Below are positions 26,501 to 40,000 of a stretch of 60,000 nucleotides of DNA, piece after piece. How positions within the stretch are numbered: the stretch's first letter is position 1; each line of letters starts with the position of its first letter. The DNA is from Bolinopsis microptera. Lineage: Eukaryota; Ctenophora; Tentaculata; Lobata; Bolinopsidae. A model generated the notes under the pieces. That model made no database searches and had not been told where the DNA came from. It saw nothing but the letters and a program-made list of their open reading frames with translations. The stretch spans positions 18,100,945 to 18,160,944 of the forward strand of contig NC_087079.1 of assembly GCF_026151205.1 (NCBI RefSeq), written 5' to 3'. The translations under genes and the position numbers were made by a program.

Positions 26501-29500
26501 CCTGTAGCACTGTAGGTTTGAATATTCATTGTTACTAGAAAATCTGGGCCAGCCAAGTGGTCTGAGAAAGAATCAGGTCTAATCTCCTTATAGTACAGCA
26601 GATTTGAATATATGAATATTAATTGTTTCCAGAAAACCAGGCCGGAGAGCTTTGCAGTACATGGCACACGCCATGCAATAAAAGAATGAAGGTAAGGGAT
26701 CGTGAATGGTGCATATAAAGATCATTTAAAGATTTAATGATATCATGCTCACAAAATACTTACAGCCCAACAGGCAACACACCTAAAGTAATGATCCCAC
26801 TCGTGAATTTTGAAATTCTAACTGGACCGAATTTTATCATCTTCGCAAAAACCGTAGTCTTTGAATCTGTTTAACGTTAACTAGTTAACTGGACAAAGGA
26901 ACAGTTGTTGAGTTAGCTGCACCTTCACTGTCTCGTCTACGAAAAGATGATGAGTCTGACAAATAGTCAATGCACTGTTAGGAAATAGCGCAAGTAAAGG
27001 AGCGCAAAAGATATTTTCTGTGAGTTTTTATCGTTTCCTATATACCTGTGTCATTCTATTCACTACATTCGGCCCATTGTGTGATAAGGACTGAGCTGTC
27101 GAGAATCTTGATCGGAGTGGCGCTCAGAATCTATATTCTAACATAATAGCCTGGGGTCCCCAGGTAAAGTGTTGTTAGGAAATAGTGAACTGAGATGTTT
27201 TACACAGATTCACTGAATATGGTTTTTACGAAGACTGTAAATTCTCTTATCTATATAATATATACATGGATCCGTGCCATTTAACTGACATCACGGCATC
27301 AACTTTAACGCAACTTTCCGCAAAAACCGTAAAAGATATACAACATGAACTTTTTTGACTGGGTCAAATGCTTTAAAAATCAGTATGAAAAAATAAAAAT
27401 TGGCCAAGGAATAAGAATTTTAATGCCCAAAATTTGTACCCCCAAGTGGTGTCAAAAATGCGAATTAAATAGGTAATACTTATTTTAGTCTCTTGAGTCT
27501 TGACACCATTATAGGGTTATACAGGTTCCTGCTAGTAAGTATAACGCACAGGGTTTATATCTATAGAGACAACAATTTCGAGTGCGAAGTAATAGAGATT
27601 GTTATGAAAATAACGCTGACGTGCTTTATAGCATGATGGTTTATTTTAATATATAATAACCTTAAGGGTGCCAGTGTTTTGTGTTATAAACTCTTCTGGG
27701 ATGTTGCTAAGTGCTAGGGCTAATTCGTTTTAATATTCACCTTTCATTCTAGCTATATGCGATCAGTATGAAAAATATAAAATGAGATTGGGACGTATAT
27801 TATATTTATACTACAGGGTGAGTTCAAAATAGTGTGTGGAATGTAAAAGTCGATAATTATTTTTATGAAGGAGCAAATTTTGAAAGGTGAATTGCTATAA
27901 TCAGTTCATAAACGTTACAAATTTCATTCTTGCCTCTCATTTGATTCTAACTCATAATTTGGTTGATTTTGGCATTTTTCCAAAAAATTGTATATTTGTC
28001 CTAATATGGGGTTCTCAAATCGCGTGTCCTGAAAATCGAGTCTAAAAATCTATCTTCTCCTAAATTTTTTGAGCAATCACCCGGCGCGGAAACTTTCAGG
28101 ATATGTTCTAGGGATCATTTAAAAGAGATGAGCGCGACAGAATTTTGAGATAGGCCTTTAAAAATTAAACATTTTTTTGTACTAGATTATTAAAATTAAG
28201 TTACTATGACAGTTGAAATTGGTGTTCTATTTATAAATAGTTCTGCAATTCACAACGTTGAATGAATATCAATAAGTGGCGTCGAGTTAAGCCTGGCAAG
28301 CGAAAAAAGGCGGAGTTGATATCGTGTCATGAAGTTCATCAAAGTAGACGACTAAAATACATGTAAACAGTGCAATTGCTACTTTCATGCATTTACTGTC
28401 AAATTTCAAGTCAAATATTTAAAGTTAGGACCATTGTAATTGATAAAATTTAATGCACTGAAAGGCGTTCAGCCACGTTAAATTATTATTAAATGCTAGT
28501 GTTTAATGGTGAGGAGAAAAATGTAAAAAAATATTCCTACCAATACATGTGATACATGTTAAGTCAAATAAGACAACATTGTTCCTCATAAACACGAAAT
28601 GAACTGCAATTAGTAAACATTAATTAAACTAACCAAAATTCAATTAAAAAGGAATGAAATATGTTTACTGATGTAACTGATGCTTAATATCCAGATCTAA
28701 AGCCTATTTAACATAAACGTTCCAAAGCAAAATGAAGTCAAAAATGATTTTAAAAAGGCATTTCGAGAAAATCTGAGCTTTTTGAAAAATCTGAGAACTT
28801 TAAAATAAAAGTTGAAATTGGAATTCTGATCCTAATCAACCTATTATGTTATATTCAAAATCTTAAATTTTTTATCATATTAACATGTTGTGGTATTGCT
28901 GTATCACTAAATCGTGCCTTTACTGTCAAATCTCAAGTCAGATATTTAAAATTAGGACCATTTTAGTTGATAAAATTGAATGCACTGAAAGGCGTTCGGC
29001 TACGTTAAATTATTATTAAATGCTAGTGTTCACAGTTTTCTATTTCCTGCCTTTCGTGGATAGTGGATACGTGTGTTTAAGGTTCCTTCTAGGATGTTGT
29101 TAGTTTCATTCCAAGATGTAAGGTTCCTTCTAGAATGTTGAGTTCCTTCTAGGATAATGTTAGGTTCCTTCGTTGATGTTGGGTTCCTTCTCAGATGTTG
29201 TTAGGTTCCTTCTGGGATGTTGGGTACCTTCTGGGATGTTGTTAGGTTCCTTCTGGGATGTTGGGTTCCTTCTGGGATGTTGTTAGGTTCCTTCTGGGAT
29301 GTTGAGTTCCTTCTAGGATGTTGTTAGGTTTCTTCTAGGATGTTGGGTTCCTTCTGGGATGTTGTTAGGTTCCTTCTGGGATGTTGAGTTCCTTCTAGGA
29401 TTTTGTTAGGTTCCTTCTGGGATTTTGGGTTCCTTCTGGGATGTTGGGTTCCTTCTGGGATGTTGTTAGGTTCCTTCTGGGATGTTGAGTTCCTTCTAGG

Positions 29501-30971
29501 ATTTTGTTAGGTTCCTTCTGGGATGTTGAGTTCCTTCTAGGATGTTGTTAGGTTTCTTCTGGGATGTTGGGTTCCTTCTGGGATGTTTTTAGGTTCCTTC
29601 TGGGATGTTGAGTTCCTTCTAGGATTTTGTTAGGTTCCTTCTGGGATGTTGGGTTCCTTCTGGGATGTTGTTAGGTTCCTTTTGGGACATTGAGTTCCTT
29701 CTGGGATTTTAGTTTCCTTTTGGGATGTTGAGTTCCTTCTAGGATGTTGTTAGGTTTCTTCGAGGATGTTGTAGGTTCTTTATGGGATGTTAGGTTCCTT
29801 TTGGAATGTTAGGTTCCTTCTGGAATGTTAGGTTCCTTCTGGGATGTTGTAATCTCTCCTTCTGGGATACAAGATACGCGACTTACAGATGATCATCTTT
29901 TGAGTCTTGCAGATGCTCTGAAATATTTAAATCCAATTAATTACGTGTATTTGGGGGTGTGGGTGTATTAATTGTAATAGTTGATAACGATATTCCCGTG
30001 TGCAATGGCTCTCATTAAAAAATACAAATTGGAGTGTATTGTGTAACAAAGTTAATATTCACTACTTCATTCTTTAATGCTACAAGCAGCAAAAGACAAC
30101 GATATTTATTTAGTTAGTGATTTTGACACTACTTGGGGGTCCAAATTACAGGACCTAAAGTTCTTATTCTTTGGGCAATTTTATATATTTTCTTCAAAAT
30201 GGTCGAAATGCCATAAAAGCATTCAGCCCAGCCACAAATGTTTCCAGGGTTTATCTCTCATGGTTTTCACGAATCACAGAAAGTGGTGTCAAAATTGATA
30301 ATGTTAAAGGTTCATCTGTGCATCAAGTTCAAACTTACATTTAAACTTTGTTGGTACTCGGTAGGCTAGGGCTATCAAGCTATGATTCTGGTGTCCTTAA
30401 TGGTGTTCTTTTTTTCTGAAAATGTAAAAGCTCTTAAGTTGATCGTCATTACATACAATATTTTCTATTGCAGCGCGTCATTTTCGAGAAGACAGAGGTA
30501 ACCGTAAACTAAATGATTTCTCTGGAATCTTTTGTTTTTTAATCGATTCAAATAAATATCCATACTTTTTCTTCGTAAGCCAAAAATAAAAATGGTTTTA
30601 TTATTAAATATTGATCCGAAATTGTGGAATAAGAGCTTTTATTAGGATTACCTCATTCGGAAGAACCAATACTGGAAGAGATACAAGGGAGAAGAGTCTT
30701 TTGTAAATTCTCTCGCTTGCTTGCCGATCTTGCTGCTCTGAAATTTAACAATTCAACAATTCATTATTATGAATAATTGAATGTTTATCGGAGATATTGG
30801 TGATAATCTGGTTGATCTATTAATGCTTTTCATGCAAACAAGAGAAAACGAATCTTTTATGTCATGTTTCCAAAACTATGTCAAATACTTTATAAAAACT
30901 TTCGTTCTCCTTCAGAGATTATTAAACTCACCTTCCGGCTTCCTGTATGCGTTGATTTTCATCTGCAGGCT

Positions 30972-31011
<40 letters not shown>

Positions 31012-34000
31012 ACTAACTGTATGGACTACATGAAATATTGAGTGGTGGTGGTTGGGATTGTGTCTGGAATCCAACTGTCGTTCTGGGGACAAAATGTATC
31101 CGGAAGGGTGTAATTTTCACGGGTTGCTTACGACTTTGACTAACCATTTTCAAAATATCTAACTTAAATTTGGAAACCAAATTTTTTGTAATATATTAAA
31201 TTCTAAGCAGCGTTCTAAGCAGTATAACTACAAAATTAATTTCATTGATGTGAAACAAATATTTAGATGTTAAGTGGGTGGTCTTGATATGGTACCAAAA
31301 GTTGCAGTTTAGGGTCGGACCCTAAATGTTCAGCGCAAGAAGGATCAAAATTTCAGGACAGCTGGGTATCAAGTTTATCTGCATGTGCTCCATACATTTA
31401 GACCCCCCTCTCCCTACCGCTACAAGTCAACTTTATAATCTTTGTTCCTGTGTCTTCAAAAACTTTCCTGAATCCTGGGATTGGAAATTATTAACAACTT
31501 ATTTTTCCAATTCTGACAGTTATCTACTGTGTTTTTGACCATTCAGTAAGAGTAAATATTAATAACGCAATGAAAGTGTGTTTATGTAAAATATCAAATA
31601 AAAGTAAGTACTCCCTGTATAATTGTACTCTACTGTCACTAGTTAACTTCGTCATGTGGTTGAGTTGAAAGTTCCCTATTTTGAAGCTGAAAGCAAGAGG
31701 TTTAAAATTAAGATATTGCTCATTCAGTTTAGTATAATTATAAGTCATGGATGTAGTTTCAATTAAAGCCATAGTATTTCGAAACCCCATTATGCCAATA
31801 ACTATATAACAGTGTTTGAGGACAGCGTAATAGAAATAATTAACGTTTACCATTGCATTTCATGATCTGAAAAGAAGAAGGGGGCGGGTTAAGGATGCAG
31901 ATGATACTCTGATAAGATATTATAATATAAAGCTTAAAGGAACTAATTAAAAAAATAAATAAATAAAAATATGCAACCTACTAAAACCAATGGAGCCCTC
32001 CTCGGAGTCATTCCTCTCGCATTTGCGAAAGTCGTCTTAAAGGTGTAAAATGAGGTCAGGATTTGTTCCCGCCAAGCTCTTACATCGCTAATTGTTGATC
32101 ATCGGCCTTCACTGAACGTAAGTTTTTTTAGAGTGGAGGCCAACCGTCAGCATGGGATGCAGGGCCAAGCGGGAAACAACGTCAAGGCCCCTTTCTACTT
32201 GGGCCATGTTGGTTTTGGCAGATACTGTGGTAATAAAATATGAAGTGAATGTGTGAAATGAAGTGAGTGAAAAGGGTGTAAGTGAGTAAAGGAACTAATT
32301 CATGACGACAGATGGAGAAGGGTCCTTTGTGAACGGTCCTCTATTACTTTTTATTACGCCTGAAATTAAAACTTTGGTCAGTATAAGTCATTACAGTATC
32401 ATCAGCAGTAAAACGTTGTTAACCAAGCTAGGATATTATGTTTACAATATGTTATGTAAAATATGTACGTGCTAATATCATTGACAATGATTCCACTTTG
32501 AAAATAAAATCATTATTATACATATAGCATATGCTACCCTACAGTCTACACCATGGTGGAGGGTTCATCACGTTACTTTCTGTGTAGAAATTCCTGCTTC
32601 ATTATTAAGTTATATACCCGAATTCGAGTGTTAACTACAGATACTTTCCGAAATCATCATTGAAGCTTGTAAGGGATAAATTCAGAAGGGTAAATACATT
32701 TCAAGAAAATATATTGAGCTGATATGTATTTGGAACATTTCCTTGTTATGTTTAATTTGATATCTAAGTTAACAGTCAGTAGAGTAGGCCCACAATTATT
32801 TTAAATTTCCATCCCAATTTGGCGCGGTGAGCGCAATTCCCTAGTTATCGTGCAGTAAACCATGGCAACCCTGAATGTAATGTTTTATTTTACCCACCTT
32901 TCAATATATATAATGGATATAATATATGTAAATGTTTTTGCCATGAAACGGACCAAACTGATCCTAACTCATATTCCACTCATCATAGCATATCGCTTCA
33001 GCATGTACAAAGGGCATAACCTCAATCAGTTTAATGTAGTGAAATGACTGGTGTGAATGAAGTAGTGTACTAATACAAGTTGGAGAGGATCAGGTAAGCT
33101 TAGTCAGCATCCATGATGTTACAAACCCTCTGGGACATTACTGCGCCCAGTCTCCAAAGTTACAGTAAATTCCTACTACGGACAAACAAACACAGACAAA
33201 ACACCAACAAGAAACTGATATACACTAGCTAGCTCAGAGAGGAAATGAGTACCGGCTCAGGAGGTATGTCAAAACAGGGCGCCCTTTCGAACACTACTCG
33301 GGCTAGAATCAGTGCAATTCGGACACTACTATGCAACTGAACCATGCAAAACTATATAAGTACACCTATGCTGGCAAGGCAATAGGTCAGACTGCCAGTC
33401 CTGAAAACCAGTTCTATGATAAGGGTCACGCAAGCCCCGAAGGGTTAATACAAAATCAATAAATGTTTTTGCCATGAAACGGACCAAACTGATCCTAACT
33501 CATATTCCACTCATCATAGCATATCGCTTCAGCATGTACAAAGGGCATAACCTCAATCAGTTTAATGTAGTGAAATGACTGGTGTAAATGAAGTAGTGTA
33601 CTAATACAAGTTGGAGAGGATCAGGTAAGCTTAGTCAGCATCCATGATGTTACAAACCCTCTGGGACATTACTGCGCCCAGTCTCCAAAGTTACAGTAAA
33701 TTCCTACTACGGACAAACAAACATATAATATATGTAAAAAGATAACAAAAATTGCACTGCCTAAATCGAATTCAAGAAATCGTTGTTCAGTTGTTTAAAT
33801 TGCATCTAACACATTATGTTCATAATGAAGTTAAGATATAGCATTTTTCTTACCAAAAACGCAATCATCCTCCGATGTAGAACCAGCAGCTGAGATCATG
33901 TTTTCAGGACAATCAGAACATGAAGAAGCTCCAGCAGCACTGAAAGAGTTTTCTCCACATTGCTGACATCCACTTTCCGTCATGTAGCTTCCAGCCGAGC

Positions 34001-37000
34001 AGGGAGCTGTAACAAATATCATTAGCAGTCTCGAGAGAAACAACCACTGCTTAAATGATAATTTAAAAAGCTAACAACGATTGCACTGCCTAAATCGAAT
34101 TCAAGGAATTGTTGTTTAGTTGTTTACATTGCATCACATTATGTTCATAATGAAGTTAAGATATAGTACTTTTCTTACCATAAACGCAATCATCCTCTGA
34201 TGTAGAACCAGCAGCTGAGACCATGTCTTCCGGACACTCAGAACATGAAGAAGCTCCAGCAGCACTGAAAGTGTTCTCTCCACATTGCTGACATCCACTT
34301 TCCGTCATGTAGCTTCCAGCCGAGCAGGGAGCTGTAACAAATATCATTAGCAGTCTCGAGAGAACCAACCACTGCTTAAATGATAATTTAAAAAGCTAAC
34401 AACGATTGCACTGCCTAAATCGAATTCAAGGAATTGTTGTTTAGTTGTTTACATTGCATCACATTATGTTCATAATGAAGTTAAGATATAGTACTTTTCT
34501 TACCATAAACGCAATCATCCTCTGATGTAGAACTAGCAGCTGAGACCATGTCTTCCGGACACTCAGAACATGAAGAAGCTCCAGCAGCACTGAAAGTGTT
34601 CTCTCCACATTGCTGACATCCACTTTCCGTCATGAAGCTTCCAGCCGAGCAGAGAGCTGTAACAAATATCATTAGCTGTGTAGAAGGAACCAACCACTGC
34701 TTAAATGATAATGTAAAAAGATAACAAAAATTGCACTGCCTAAATCGAATTCTAGAAATCGTTGTTTAGTTGTTTAAATTGCATCACATTATGTTCATAA
34801 TGAAGTGAAGATATATCATTTTTCTTACCATAAACGCAATCATCCTCTGATGTAGAACCAGCAGCTGAGACCATGTCTTCCGGACACTCAGAACATGAAG
34901 AAGCTCCAGCAGCACTGAAAGAGTTCTCTCCACATTGCTGACATCCACTTTCCGTCATGAAGCTTCCAGCCGAGCAGGGAGCTGTAACAAATATCATTAG
35001 CAGTCTCGAAAGAACCAACCACTGCTTAAATGATAATCTAAAAATATAACAACGATTGCACTGCCTAAATCAAATTCAAGGAATTGTTGTTTAGTTGTTT
35101 ACATTGCATCACATTATGTTCATAATGAAGCTTCCAGCCGAGCAGGGAGCTGTAACGGATATCATTAATTAACAGTGGAAAAATAACCAAATACTACTTA
35201 TAAAATGATATTATACTTATTAAATGATAATCTAAAAAGATAACCTCAATAATTGTGCTGCTTTAATAGAATTCAAGGAATCGGATTTAATTTGTTTCCT
35301 TCGGAACACAGTATGTTAATAATAGATTATAGAACTTTTCTTACCATAAACACAATCATCCTCTGATGTAGAACTAGCAGCTGAGACCATGTCTTCAGGA
35401 CATTCGGAACATGAAGAAGCTCCAGCAGCACTGAAAGAGTTCTTTCCACATTGCTGACATCCACTATCCGTCATGTAGCTTCCAGCCGAGCAGGGAGCTG
35501 TAACAAATATCATAAGCAGTCTCAAAAGAACCAACCACTGCTTAAATGATAATTCAAAAAGATAACAACGATTGCACTGCCTAAATCGAATTCAAGGAAT
35601 TGTTGTTTAGTTGTTTACATTGCATCACATTATGTTCATAATGAAGTTAAGATATAGTACTTTTCTTACCATAAACGCAATCATCCTCTGATGTAGAATC
35701 AGCAGCTGAGACCATGTCTTCCGGACACTCAGAACATGAAGAAGCTCCAGCAGCACTGAAAGAGTTCTCTCCACATTGCTGACATCCACTTTTCGTCATG
35801 TAGCTTCCAGCCGAGCAGGGAGCTGTAACAAATATCATTAGCAGTCTCGAGAGAACCAACCACTGCTTAAATGATAATTTAAAAAGGTAACAACGATTGC
35901 ACTGCCTAAATCGAATTCAAGGAATTGTTGTTTAGTTGTTTACATTGCATCACATTATGTTCATAATGAAGTTAAGATATAGCATTTTTCTTACCATAAA
36001 CGCAATCATCCTCTGATGTAGAACCAGCAGCTGAGACCATGTCTTCCGGACACTCAGAACATGAAGAAGCTCCAGCAGCACTGAAAGAGTTATCTCCACA
36101 TTGCTGACATCCACTTTCCGTCATGAAGCTTCCAGCCGAGCAGGGAGCTGTAACAAATATCATTAGCAGTCTCGAAAGAACCAACCACTGCTTAAATGAT
36201 AATCTAAAAATATAACAACGATTGCACTGCCCGCCAATTTGATTTGTTTCAATTGTTCGAATTATAATGGATATTACACATTTTAGGTATATAAAGAATA
36301 TCATTATTATTATTTACCTAGGCTGAAGCAACAAGGCTCTTTTAAGAAGGTGAACTCTGTCCCTGTTGTGCAAGTCACTTTATTGCTCCCTTTGTTGAGA
36401 GCTCCTGAGTCAGAACAAGTCACTTTCACGACGGTTCCTGGGTCTACTGGAAAATTAGCTGCTGTCTCAATCGTACTTGTCCACTCAGCCTTCAGTCCAG
36501 TACATCCTGAAAATAATTGCCCTCCATAATTAAAAGAAGTTTGATAGTTTATATTTTTTATACAGGGCTCGATTATACCATAAAAGACAACAGGTTGTAT
36601 TCAAAATTATATCAAATATTATACGTAACGTTCACAGGCACTTCAAACTATTGTACACGTATTACAATCAATATTTATCTTAGTTCTTAGATTTATTCTG
36701 GAATTTCCAAGTTACCTGGTTGAGGTATATAGAAATCAGTGGCAGTGTCAGAGGAAGGAAACTGTATCTTTGCAATGTCCCTGCTCCAGTAAGTGCTCCA
36801 TTTACTGATATCAGGTAGTTGATCACCTTCACCTCGTTACAGTGTACCACTAGTCTGATACCTGAGGTTCTAGTTAACGTTACCCTCCATACCTTGTCTA
36901 TTGCAGTAGGTAGGTCAGTAAGGAAGTTAGCGTGGACCGTGCTGCAACCCACGATATAGTACTGAGGAGAGGAGAAGAAGTAGAGGAGGAGTGCTCCTGC

Positions 37001-40000
37001 AAGATCTTCCTGTGAAGTGTAGAAGTACACAAACACTGTATCGTTACTCCCTAGCGTGCTATTAGTCTTTATTTCAAGAGAATACTGCTCCAGATTGAAG
37101 TCTATAAAAACCCCACGTTGTACTGCTATCCAGCCTGTTATTATTATCACGTGATTATCTAAAAGCATTATATAACAGTACATCAGCTGGTAGATAATAA
37201 TATCACGAGTAAAATATTATCAATTACTCGACGATTGTTGTGCTATGAATATATTGTTTCGATAATTAATTTGACAATTGATAGATCATTTGACTGAAAT
37301 ATTATTTTACAAATATTATTTGACTGCTAACAATGTAAAGATATAAACCATGGTGAATGGTGAATGGTTCATGATTATTGATTATCCTACCTTCATTTAG
37401 ATCCTCAGCAGCATTCTCAATAAAGAGAAGGGACAGCAGTAATACTATACACATTGTTGCATCACATTGTTCTTGATGCCTAATAATATGATACGAAATA
37501 ATACGGATGCAGGAAAATGGGCCACATTATACAGGGTGGGCCAAAAGTCAGTGTGCAAACGTTGGCCTTAATAGCTCAGTCAATGAGTGCCCAATTGAAA
37601 CAATTCTTTCTGGTATGACTTACTACCACCGTCCACCACTCGTTCGAGGAATTTGTCAAATCGAAAAATATTCGTGTACAACAAATAACGACAATAATCA
37701 ACAATAAAAGAATAAAGAGCCATATTATTAGATATCGAATTTTAATGAATTACTGCTCAGATAACAGATTGCATCAGTTGCACTGTCAAACATCGGTAAT
37801 ACATTTGAAAGAGCACCACTAAGATTAACGGCAAGGAGAAATCCGCAGTATTTTGAAATTAAGTTTAACAGATTACTTATCACCGATTATAGCCTGCCTA
37901 AGATGGGACCACGATTATATAATACTATAATAACAACACGATAACGAAATAAATAAAAGCCTTTCCTTTGGGGTCGTTCACATATTACGTAATTAGCCGA
38001 GGGGGAAGGTGGTTTGCAAATGATTGTAACGCTAGTGTAATTTTGACAATATCTATGTGTAAAACTGATTACGGAGGGGGGGGGGGGGGGGTAAACATTG
38101 TCCCAAAAGTGATAACGTAATACGTGAACGACCCCTTTAGCGTACCTAAGTTACAGGATAAATTTATTGATTTGTTTTTAAGGATACAGTTGTACGAAAT
38201 TTACTCGATAAACAAAATGTTGACGCTGAAAACCTTTCTTGGACCGAGAAGAATTTTGTTCTTTACAACCTGTAAACGAATTACCAACAAAATATAACAG
38301 CTATAGTAAAAATTTGAGTTTAATTCTAACGTTAGTGCAGTAAAAAAAAGCACTGCGATGAAGAATCTAGCAGTCATTCAATCTTTTCGATTTTTACTGC
38401 CACACTTATCTACACAAATATCTACACAATTCCCTGCGCAGTGTGTGCTAACAAAATAATTGGATTTATACCGCCTTGATAGTATATAAATATGATTATA
38501 AATAAATCATATAAAATACAAATGTATCATGATTATCATAATATAATTGTATGTAATATCCTATTGAGGCTCATGCTAACCCATCGCGCGTTTACTACTT
38601 ACTACTACTAGTTGCTTTTATTTGATGTATACTAAGATCGCAAGTGCAGAGACGCGTGAGAAATAGGTTTAATCTAGAGAGATTTAGGTAGGTAGGTGGC
38701 ATATATCGTGATGTTATAAGGGCTAACTTATACATTATATTGCATATTATTATATTATACAAAGTGGTCCGAGCAATTCAAACATCTGCATCAAAATTAC
38801 TTGGTTCAGAAACTTAAAGTGACATTATAACACGTATACACCATAAAGATAACAGAGCCGTACTGCAGAGCCGTACAGAGCTGGGGCAGAGCCGTACAGA
38901 GCCGTACAGAGCCGTACAGCAGAGCCGTACAGAGCCGTACAGCAGAGCCGTACAGAGCCGGGGCAGAACCGTACAGAGCCGTACAGCAGAGCCGTACAGA
39001 GCCGGGGCAGAGCCGTACAGAGCCGTACATAGCCGCACAGCGCCGTACAGAGCCGTACAGGGCCGTACAGAGCCGTACAGAGCCGTACAGAGCCGTACAA
39101 AGCCGTACAAAGCCGTACAGAGCCGTACAGAGCCGTACAGAGCCGTACAGCGCTGCAGAGCCGTACAGAGCCGTACAAAGCCGTACAGAGCCGTACAAAG
39201 CCGTACAAAGCCGTACAGAGCCGTACAGAGCCGTACAAAGCCGTACAGAGCCGTACAGAGCCGGGACAGAGCCGTACAGAGCCGTTATACAGAGCCACCC
39301 CTCTCGATTAATGCCCGATGGAAAGTGAGCTTCTTCTTCTTGTCAGGTTCCTTTTAAGAAACTGAACTATCTGTTAGTAACTCCATTCTTTGTTCGCTGT
39401 CATCTTCTCTATTTTAAATTGTGCAGTCGCTATAAATTACAATCAGAAATCGATATATCCAAGGGTCAAGTATTCCAGAAAAATAAATGGAAAATATATC
39501 ATATATTAATGAAGAGAAGGAAAAAAAGATTTTTGTTTTGAACTTTAACAAATTACCATCCCTGCCTAAGTCTGCTCCAGTTGACACTGCGGACCTCTCC
39601 TCAGTTAATATCTTTTCATTCTACTGACATATCTTAATTTCATGATGCTCACTAAATCAGCTGGGTCCACTGCTACCCGTAACATTTCACAATGCAAAGG
39701 CTCAACTATCCGTTAGTAGCTCCATTCTTTGTTCGCTGTCATCTTCAATATTTTGAATTTCGGCGTTTCTATGAATTACAATCTCGAATTAGTATTTGAA
39801 AAAGGAAAAAGTCTAGAAAAATATACGGAAAAAAACATGATGTTTGGAGGGATTATCCCCGCCTGACGACGGACCACTCCTCAGTTAATATCTTCTGACA
39901 CGTCTTAATTATTTTGCTAGCTTCACTCCTGTGTGTTAGTTATTGTTCACATTTACAGCATAATTTCAAGGTAGTCTGGAATAACGCACTACATAATGGT

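Larger units (their letters stand above)
28505..38492. repeat. Segmental duplication, right copy
   Basis: Collinear with 13,194-21,985. Extra sequence here: SINE-like insertion (31,949), 791-bp terminal-repeat element (32,933), ephrin-receptor-like exon array (33.8-36.2 kb) and an insertion of about 0.8 kb near 37,515-38,325. The G-rich satellite is reduced to one unit. Confidence 0.9.

Noticed and set aside
38806-39298. Cys-rich proteins YGSVRLCTAL on the minus strand
   Set aside because: Three overlapping frames of a 10-bp repeat; no start context or domain.
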